A stretch of DNA of 20,722 nucleotides from Candidatus Mediterraneibacter gallistercoris (lineage in GTDB: Bacteria > Bacillota_A > Clostridia > Lachnospirales > Lachnospiraceae). Below the pieces are notes generated by a model that was not told where the DNA came from, did no database searches, and was given only the letters and a program-made list of their open reading frames with translations. The position numbers and the translations under genes are program-made. The stretch covers positions 1 through 20,722 of the forward strand of contig DWWI01000127.1 in assembly GCA_019119745.1 (NCBI GenBank), in the 5' to 3' direction. Below, in pieces: positions 15,437 through 20,722 of this stretch; position 1 is the first letter of the stretch; each line of letters opens with the position of its first letter.

Positions 15437-17109
15437 TATACGCGGAAGCATCCGCCGCCGATGAATTCTCTTAACAGGGAATTCGTCGGCACATATTCGC
15501 TTCCGATTCCCACAAAATAGTCGAAAAATTTCAGCAGCCGTTTCGCTTCCAGATACTCTTCCGAATCTTTATCCACTCCGAACAGCAGAGGCTCCACATA
15601 CTGCTTAAGCACCGCCAGTTCATAGAGCAGAGAAGAATTAAACATCACATCCGCCTGCTCCTGATAGGGAAATATATTTTCCTCTTCCCCGCGGCGGACC
15701 GATCCCCACATTGCTATGGTCCTCATAGCAGATGAGCCTCGTGTACGTGCGTCACGCACAATCCTGCGTATCAGACGCCCGTCCGTGGACGGAATACGGT
15801 TATGTTCATCGATATTCAGCTGAGTCAGAGAACTAATATATATTTTGAATTTACATTCATCCTTCATCGCCTCTGTCAATTTCGGATTCAGGCAATGTAT
15901 CCCTTCTATCACAAGTATATCGTTCGCTCCCAGTTTCTTCGGATGATTCTCATATTTTCTCTTACCTGTCTTGAAATCAAATACAGGCAGATATACTTCC
16001 TCTCCCCGCAGAAGAGCTTCCATATCCGTATTGAACTTCTCAATATCAATCGCTTCCAGACATTCGAAATTATAATTACCATCCTTATCTCTGGGCGTAT
16101 GCTCTCTGTCCACAAAATAATTGTCTACGGCTATGGGATGAGGCTTCAGCCCGTTGACTCTGAGCTGTATGGACAGTCTGTGGGAAAATGTCGTCTTTCC
16201 CGAAGAAGACGGCCCTGCGATCAGTACAAATCTTGTATTTTTCTTTTCAGAAATCTGTTTTGCGATTTCCCCGATCTGACGCTCCTGATGTGCCTCCTGT
16301 ACAAGCACCACTTCCCGCATGTCATTCTGTGTGATCATATCATTAAGAGCCCCCACTGTGTCGATATCCTGACAGTCTCCCCATTCCACAGACTCTTTTA
16401 ACACATGAAATAGTTTTGGACTTGGTATAAACTCCGGCACTTCTTCCGGCTTTTCCATTGTCGGCATCTGCAACACAAATCCCTCATCATAAAGATGCAG
16501 GGAAAAATATTTCAGGCAGCCCGTATCCGGAACCATATATCCATAATAGTAATCTTCAAATTCATTGATGCTGTATATATTAACTTTAGACACGCGCCGA
16601 TACTCAAAAAGGCGCTCTTTGTCATACATCTCGTATTTATGAAAAAGTTCGACCGCATCGTCCGTATGCACAGACCTTTTACCGATCCGGATTCGCTGTT
16701 CTGACAATTCTATCATACGATTCGATACTTTTCGGAGAAATTCCTCATCGAGCTTTACTCCGCCTTCTATCGTACAGTAGTATCCTTTGTCCAGTGAGAA
16801 ATGGATTCTTACCCTTTCCACTTTCTTATCATGTCCGGCAGCGTCATGGACTGCCTTGACAAGAAGAAAACACATGCTTCTCTTATATGCTGCATGGCCG
16901 ATCTCATCTGCTGTTGTAACAAACCGCAGTTCACAGTCTTTCTCCACAGTTTTTCTGAGTTCCTGAAGATGGAATCCACCGGCAAACACCAACACAATCT
17001 GATGCTCATAATACGGCTGAAATTCTTCCGCAATCTCCTGATATGTGGTTCCTGCCTTATATTCTCTTACCTTGCCGTCCACTGTGACTTTACACATACG
17101 CGCAGACAT
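15436..17109 (-). CDS. TGS-domain uridine kinase-like nucleoside kinase
   Basis: The 557-aa protein has an N-terminal TGS domain (about residues 4-65) and a middle region (about 66-230) resembling the second domain of threonyl-tRNA synthetase. A C-terminal uridine kinase/phosphoribulokinase domain follows, with P-loop GPSSSGKTT (299-307) and the DNYFVDREHTPRD, VFDFKTG and LVIEGIHCLNP segments. The HxxxH motif of ThrRS editing domains is degraded (GHAAYK, 71-76). Such fusions are widespread in Clostridia and are annotated as nucleoside or uridine kinase, but their substrate is poorly defined. AAAGGAGGAG precedes the ATG. It follows nif3 and is the last gene of the dnaG-rpoD group. Domain calls are good; the substrate is unknown. 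Confidence 0.88.
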   Translation of the reverse strand: MSARMCKVTVDGKVREYKAGTTYQEIAEEFQPYYEHQIVLVFAGGFHLQELRKTVEKDCELRFVTTADEIGHAAYKRSMCFLLVKAVHDAAGHDKKVERVRIHFSLDKGYYCTIEGGVKLDEEFLRKVSNRMIELSEQRIRIGKRSVHTDDAVELFHKYEMYDKERLFEYRRVSKVNIYSINEFEDYYYGYMVPDTGCLKYFSLHLYDEGFVLQMPTMEKPEEVPEFIPSPKLFHVLKESVEWGDCQDIDTVGALNDMITQNDMREVVLVQEAHQERQIGEIAKQISEKKNTRFVLIAGPSSSGKTTFSHRLSIQLRVNGLKPHPIAVDNYFVDREHTPRDKDGNYNFECLEAIDIEKFNTDMEALLRGEEVYLPVFDFKTGKRKYENHPKKLGANDILVIEGIHCLNPKLTEAMKDECKFKIYISSLTQLNIDEHNRIPSTDGRLIRRIVRDARTRGSSAMRTIAMWGSVRRGEEENIFPYQEQADVMFNSSLLYELAVLKQYVEPLLFGVDKDSEEYLEAKRLLKFFDYFVGIGSEYVPTNSLLREFIGGGCFRV

Positions 17110-17158
17110 TTGTCTCCTCCTTTCACTCCCGGGAATATTCTCGCAACTTTTGCCACTC

Positions 17159-17195
17159 TCTGATCACTTTTCCGGATCCGGCCCGCCTGATCAGA
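17159..17195 (-). other. Hairpin at the nif3 stop codon
   Basis: TCTGATCA at 17159-17166 pairs perfectly with TGATCAGA at 17188-17195, enclosing 21 bases that include the palindrome CCGGATCCGG. The nif3 stop codon lies in the stem. No T-tract follows on the minus strand, so it is more likely an mRNA processing or stability element than a terminator, if it does anything. Confidence 0.3.
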
Positions 17196-17973
17196 TCACC
17201 TGAAACGGATGTATGATCGGAGTTGTCATAACTTCCAGCACCGGCAGCTTTTCCTCAAGGAACTGTTTCATATCGTCGATAAATATATATTCCGTCCCGT
17301 AATGACCTGCATCAATGACCGAAAGTCCCTGCTCAACAGCATCCAAGCCGTCATGATGGCCGATATCTCCTGTGACAAGTACATCGGCGCCTTTTGCAAT
17401 TGCCGGAGCGACAGCTGATTTGCCTGATCCCGGTGATATTGCGAGTCTGGATACCTTCTTGTCCATATCACCGAACACTTTAAGGCTTCCCAGCTTCAGT
17501 CTATGCTTTACATAGACGCAGCATTCTTCCAGCGTCATTACTTTTTCAAGATCTCCTACACGGCCGATTCCTTCCTCTTTCCCGTCTTCGCTCATAGTAA
17601 CATCCAGTACCTGTGTATTCCTGATTCCCAGGATTTTCTCAGAAAGAGAGGCCATTCCAAGTACATCATAGTTCGTGTGCATAGCATAGTAAGCGATATC
17701 ATTTTGGATCAGTTTCACTACTCTCCTGCTGATAAAGTCTTCGTCTGTCACCTTTTTCAACGGTGAAAAAATCAATGGGTGATGTGTGATCAGCATATCT
17801 GCCTCCGCCTCAATCGCACGGTCAATGACGCCGTCTGTCGCGTCAAGCGCCAGATAAACACGGTTTACCTCTTTTTCCGCTCTTCCCGCAAGGAGCCCTA
17901 CATTATCAAAATCAAGCGCCGCACTTCTCGGATACGTCGCCTCAATAACCTGCATGATTTCTTTACACAGCAT
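17191..17973 (-). CDS. Nif3-like dinuclear metal center protein (YqfO family)
   Basis: The 260-aa protein belongs to the NIF3/DUF34 family, which forms hexamers with a two-metal site. Its biochemical role is unsettled, though homologs are often labelled GTP cyclohydrolase I type 2. Likely metal ligands are in THHPLIF (H64, H65), MHTNYD (H99, D103) and DAGHYGTE near the C-terminus. It is the short form, without the inserted central domain of longer Bacillus homologs. The start overlaps the trmK end by 11 bases, and the pair is conserved next to rpoD in Firmicutes. The ribosome binding site is weak (AAAGGGATGG), in line with translational coupling to trmK. Confidence 0.93.
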   Translation of the reverse strand: MLCKEIMQVIEATYPRSAALDFDNVGLLAGRAEKEVNRVYLALDATDGVIDRAIEAEADMLITHHPLIFSPLKKVTDEDFISRRVVKLIQNDIAYYAMHTNYDVLGMASLSEKILGIRNTQVLDVTMSEDGKEEGIGRVGDLEKVMTLEECCVYVKHRLKLGSLKVFGDMDKKVSRLAISPGSGKSAVAPAIAKGADVLVTGDIGHHDGLDAVEQGLSVIDAGHYGTEYIFIDDMKQFLEEKLPVLEVMTTPIIHPFQVI

Positions 17974-18679
17974 AATGATCCATCCCTTTCTCTGCTATTT
18001 TCAATTCTTCTTCCAGTTCCGCTATCCTGCGCTGCACATCCGGTGAATTTCTGTCCTTCAGTCTGTCCAGAATCCCGGTACGTATACAGATTTCCCGCCG
18101 GAGATATTCCCTGAGCACAGGGTTCTTTTCTCTCAGCAGGAGCTTCCCATACCGTAGTTCCGTTTCATTCCAGTCCGGTTCATTCCGGGCTCCGCATCTG
18201 CCCTGAGGCGGTCTTACTTTCATCATGGGATAATATTTCCCATCCTCTTCCACCATATCTTCTCCGAGAAAGAAAAAGCCTTCCTCTAAAAGAAAGGCTC
18301 TGACTTTTTCTATCTCCGACTGGGGCTGAAGGATACATTCCTTCAAGGAGCACACAAGACCGGCTCCCTCTCTCAGTATGCGGATTGTCAGTGATCCGCC
18401 CATTCCCGCGATCACCGCAGAATCAGCTTCTTCTCTATTCAGAGCGGAAAATCCGTCTGAGATGCGGGTTTTGATCTTATTCTGCAGTCCATTCGCCCGG
18501 ATATTTTCTTCTGCCCTCAGTAGAGGACCGCGGTTTACATCCATAGCGACCGCCTCCGGTATCTTGCCGGAGCTGACCAGATAAATCGGGATGTATGCAT
18601 GATCTGTCCCGATATCCGCCAGTCTGTAACCCTCCGTAACCAGTGAGGCAACCGCGTTTAAACGTTTCGATAATTCCAT
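17963..18679 (-). CDS. trmK: tRNA (adenine22-N1)-methyltransferase
   Basis: This SAM-dependent enzyme methylates N1 of A22 in tRNA. With the ATG at 18677-18679 it has 238 aa. The SAM-binding motif is RLADIGTDHAYIPIYL (19-34), followed by AMDVNRGPLLRAEENI (45-60) and the catalytic-loop region VIAGMGG (89-95). The C-terminal part is a charged helical coiled-coil-like domain (RRIAELEEELKIAEKG). The frame continues upstream to a GTG at 18692-18694, but the ATG has GGAG five bases before it and is preferred. The GTG falls in the outer stem of the RNA-like element upstream. It sits between rpoD and nif3, as in Bacillus. Confidence 0.94.
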   Translation of the reverse strand: MELSKRLNAVASLVTEGYRLADIGTDHAYIPIYLVSSGKIPEAVAMDVNRGPLLRAEENIRANGLQNKIKTRISDGFSALNREEADSAVIAGMGGSLTIRILREGAGLVCSLKECILQPQSEIEKVRAFLLEEGFFFLGEDMVEEDGKYYPMMKVRPPQGRCGARNEPDWNETELRYGKLLLREKNPVLREYLRREICIRTGILDRLKDRNSPDVQRRIAELEEELKIAEKGMDHYAV

Positions 18680-18693
18680 ACTTTCTCCATCCA

Positions 18694-18847
18694 CAGTTCA
18701 GCCGCGCCATTCGGAAATCCGCACTCCGTGCTTCCCGCGGCTGTCGCCGCCGATTTCCTCATAGAAAGGCGCTCACTCCATGCGTAGCTGTATCCGATTG
18801 AATATGCGAGCATATTCCTTTGGATACAGCTACGCATGGCTGAACTG
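18694..18847 (-). ncRNA. Candidate structured RNA filling the rpoD-trmK spacer
   Basis: Read on the minus strand, the spacer folds as nested stems. P1: 18847-18838 with 18703-18694, 10 bp perfect. P2: 18839-18822 with 18795-18778, 18 bp perfect, capped by a 7-bp stem 18817-18811/18806-18800 and loop CTCG. P3: 18772-18768 with 18708-18704. P4: 18758-18752 with 18719-18713. P5: 18750-18746 with 18741-18737, loop GACA. P6: 18731-18728 with 18724-18721, loop GGA. P1 and P2 share two bases, so one of them must shorten. P1 starts at the base after the rpoD TAA and ends before the trmK Shine-Dalgarno. No U-tract follows. Function and family are unknown. Confidence 0.6.
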
Positions 18848-19966
18848 TTAGTCTAAGTAGTCTCTCAGTTTTCTGCTGCGGCTCGGGTGTCTCAGTTTTC
18901 TGAGGGCTTTCGCCTCGATCTGACGGATACGTTCTCTCGTAACATCGAACTCTTTACCTACTTCCTCAAGTGTACGGGCTCGTCCGTCATTCATGCCAAA
19001 ACGCAGGCGGAGTACTTTCTGTTCCCTCTCCGTCAACGTATCCAGCACTTCGTCAAGCTGCTCCTTTAACAATGTCTGGGCCGCGGCTTCAGCCGGCACC
19101 GGAACATTGTCGTCCTGAATAAAATCGCCCAGATGACTGTCCTCTTCCTCGCCAATCGGTGTTTCCAGGGATACCGGTTCCTGGGAAATCTTTAGAATTT
19201 CACGCACTCTGTCCACAGGCATATCCAGTTCTTTTGCGATCTCCTCCGGAAGAGGCTCTCTTCCAAGTTCCTGCAGCAGCTGTCTGGACACACGGATCAG
19301 CTTATTGATTGTCTCGACCATATGCACCGGAATACGGATCGTTCTGGCCTGATCTGCGATTGCCCTGGTGATTGCCTGACGGATCCACCATGTAGCATAG
19401 GTGCTGAATTTATATCCTTTATGATAATCAAATTTCTCTACCGCCTTGATCAGACCGAGATTTCCTTCCTGTATCAGGTCAAGGAAGAGCATGCCTCTTC
19501 CCACATACCTTTTTGCAATGCTGACAACGAGACGAAGATTCGCTTCCGCAAGCTCTTTCTTCGCATCCTCATCTCCTTCTTCCATTCTCTTGGCAAGTTC
19601 GATCTCACGCTCGGCACTTAAGAGGGGCACTTTACCGATCTCTTTCAGATACATGCGGACCGGATCCTCAATGCTCACACCTTCCGGAACAGACAGATCG
19701 ATATTCTCCATATCTACTTCTTCCTCGTCAGATATGATACCGTCAATATCCATATCCGCATCATCATCGGAATCACTGTTAATGCGCAGGACATCGATAT
19801 TATTTGCCTCCAGATAGTCAAACACCTTCTCCATCTGCTCGGTTGTCAGTTCCATATCTGTAAAGAAATCATTGATCTCCTGAACATCCAGTATGCTCTT
19901 CTTTTTCTTTCCCAGCGCTACCAGTTCATTCATTCTTTCCAGAAACTTCTGTGTGTTCTCTTCCAT
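18848..19966 (-). CDS. rpoD: RNA polymerase primary sigma factor (sigma-A/RpoD)
   Basis: The housekeeping sigma factor has 372 aa from the ATG at 19964-19966. It has a region 1.1-like N-terminus, an acidic linker ([22 protein letters not shown]), and region 1.2 ([16 protein letters not shown]). Region 2 includes [32 protein letters not shown], which melts and reads the -10 box. Region 3 follows, then region 4 with [30 protein letters not shown], the -35-binding helix-turn-helix. The frame continues to a GTG at 19993, but the ATG follows AAGGA at a normal distance and is preferred. dnaG lies 57 bases upstream. The structured spacer begins directly after the stop codon. Confidence 0.98.
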   Translation of the reverse strand: MEENTQKFLERMNELVALGKKKKSILDVQEINDFFTDMELTTEQMEKVFDYLEANNIDVLRINSDSDDDADMDIDGIISDEEEVDMENIDLSVPEGVSIEDPVRMYLKEIGKVPLLSAEREIELAKRMEEGDEDAKKELAEANLRLVVSIAKRYVGRGMLFLDLIQEGNLGLIKAVEKFDYHKGYKFSTYATWWIRQAITRAIADQARTIRIPVHMVETINKLIRVSRQLLQELGREPLPEEIAKELDMPVDRVREILKISQEPVSLETPIGEEEDSHLGDFIQDDNVPVPAEAAAQTLLKEQLDEVLDTLTEREQKVLRLRFGMNDGRARTLEEVGKEFDVTRERIRQIEAKALRKLRHPSRSRKLRDYLD

Positions 19967-19984
19967 GTGTCCATCCTTCCTTTG

Positions 19985-20001
19985 CCGGCGCACAGGCGCG
20001 G
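19985..20001 (-). other. Small GC hairpin before rpoD
   Basis: On the minus strand CCGCGC (20001-19996) pairs with GCGC and GG (19991-19988 and 19986-19985) with one bulged base and a CTGT loop, in the 57-base dnaG-rpoD gap just before the rpoD ribosome binding site. There is no T-tract. It could be a processing or translation-modulating element. Confidence 0.25.
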
Positions 20002-20023
20002 GCTATCTTGTTTTATTTTATCC

Positions 20024-20722
20024 TTAATCAATAGAAATATGCAGTGTCCGCAGGCCTTCCAGCTTGCGCTTCTCCCCCATCAGGCTCTGGAGTCCTGCCA
20101 TGTCTGCAGGATCAAGTTCACGGGTCCGTTCATCAATACTGTGACTTTTCACCCGGAGGATAATTTCTTTTAGTGCCTGTTCCTCTTCTTCTTTTGTCTT
20201 AAGCTGCCTGATCTTTGTATTGAACAGTGAAGCTGCCTCCCTGTGATCTGCCTCCTCGGTAAAGTGGTTCAGGATCCCTGCCGGATTCAGTCCTCCGTTG
20301 TCATACTGTTCATAGAGCAGTTCTGCCACCTTCCGGTAAATCCCCGGGGAGAAATCATCCGGGTGAATATAACTGCTTATCTTCCCGAACAGCTTTTCAT
20401 CCTCGATCATCCACGTAAGAAGTGCTTTCTGGGATGTCAGTATACCATCCTCCCGGTGTTTTTCTTTCGCCGCTCCCTCGGCCCGTCTGGGCCTGGATGC
20501 CGGTTTGGCCATTCCCGAGTTGACAGCAGTCTTTGCCACCAGCTTTTCAAGGCTCTCCCTGCTCACTTTATAGGCGGATGCCACAGCCTCAATATAGTTA
20601 TTACGCTCCAGTTCATCCTCAAAAGCCAGCAGCCGTCTTGCTGTTTCCTTAAAGAAATCTGTCTTTCCCTCAGGTGAAGCCATGTCATACTCTCTTTCCA
20701 GCATCTCCAGGCTGAACATAAA
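20024..20722 (-). CDS. dnaG: DNA primase, C-terminal part (partial)
   Basis: The reading frame continues beyond the right edge of the window; 233 codons including the stop are visible. This part holds the end of the catalytic core region (FSLEMLEREYDMASPEGKTDFFKETARRLLAFEDELERNNYI) and, from about LTSQKALLTWMIEDEKLFGKI onward, the DnaB-helicase-binding C-terminal domain. The zinc-binding and TOPRIM parts lie outside the window. The identification also rests on position directly upstream of rpoD, the conserved macromolecular-synthesis gene order. The Met at 20719 is internal and not the start. Confidence 0.9.
   Translation of the reverse strand, partial: FMFSLEMLEREYDMASPEGKTDFFKETARRLLAFEDELERNNYIEAVASAYKVSRESLEKLVAKTAVNSGMAKPASRPRRAEGAAKEKHREDGILTSQKALLTWMIEDEKLFGKISSYIHPDDFSPGIYRKVAELLYEQYDNGGLNPAGILNHFTEEADHREAASLFNTKIRQLKTKEEEEQALKEIILRVKSHSIDERTRELDPADMAGLQSLMGEKRKLEGLRTLHISID

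Noticed and set aside
18680..18694. Upstream GTG start for trmK
   Set aside because: The ATG at 18679 has an ideal GGAG spacing; the GTG is buried in a predicted stem.
19967..19993. Upstream GTG start for rpoD
   Set aside because: The frame runs through the AAGGA site used by the ATG at 19966; MEENTQKF is the more typical start.
1..20722. Insertion sequences, prophage genes, CRISPR arrays, tRNA or rRNA genes
   Set aside because: No transposase, integrase or phage protein, no regularly spaced repeats and no cloverleaf or rRNA sequence were found.

Overview
The window looks like chromosomal core DNA from an anaerobic Gram-positive of the class Clostridia, most likely a Lachnospiraceae-type gut bacterium (Dorea/Blautia/Clostridium scindens relatives; genus uncertain). 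The reasons are strong AGGAGG-type ribosome binding sites, sigma-A type -35/-10 promoters, the dnaG-rpoD-trmK-nif3 gene order of Firmicutes, a (Re)-type citrate synthase beside isocitrate dehydrogenase, and a TGS-domain uridine-kinase-like protein. I see no IS element, prophage, CRISPR array, tRNA or rRNA. All complete genes except aroC lie on the minus strand.

Layout from left to right. (1) 1-304: the tail of a plus-strand gene, a very long two-part hairpin that could terminate transcription from both sides, and the 3' flank of icd. (2) 305-3637, read right to left: (Re)-citrate synthase, a GntR/FCD regulator, then NADP-isocitrate dehydrogenase. This is the oxidative half-TCA route to 2-oxoglutarate/glutamate without its aconitase. 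The promoter upstream (TTGACA-17-TACAAT) is overlapped by a near-perfect 24-bp palindrome with a TTGTATACAA core, a strong candidate operator for the GntR protein. (3) 3756-10771: an amino-acid biosynthesis operon leuB-ilvD-ilvB-serC-serA with its own promoter, tightly packed 3' genes and an intrinsic terminator. (4) 10838-14205: an L,D-transpeptidase, tgt and yajC, followed by a terminator; yajC has its own promoter. (5) 14241-15406: aroC on the plus strand, divergent from the transpeptidase gene. (6) 15436-20722: dnaG (C-terminal part), rpoD, trmK, nif3-like and a TGS/uridine-kinase fusion, all on the minus strand.

The most unusual object is the rpoD-trmK spacer (18694-18847). The whole spacer can fold into one closed RNA: a 10-bp outer stem starting at the base after the rpoD stop codon and ending just before the trmK Shine-Dalgarno, an 18-bp perfect hairpin arm with an extra 7-bp tip, and a second arm ending in two small hairpins, i.e. 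two nested three-way junctions. It has no U-tract, so it does not look like a terminator. I do not recognise it as a known RNA family. It may be a cis-acting element controlling the rpoD/trmK junction.

Taken together, the window combines carbon flow into glutamate, branched-chain amino acids, serine and chorismate with housekeeping replication, transcription, tRNA-modification and cell-envelope functions.
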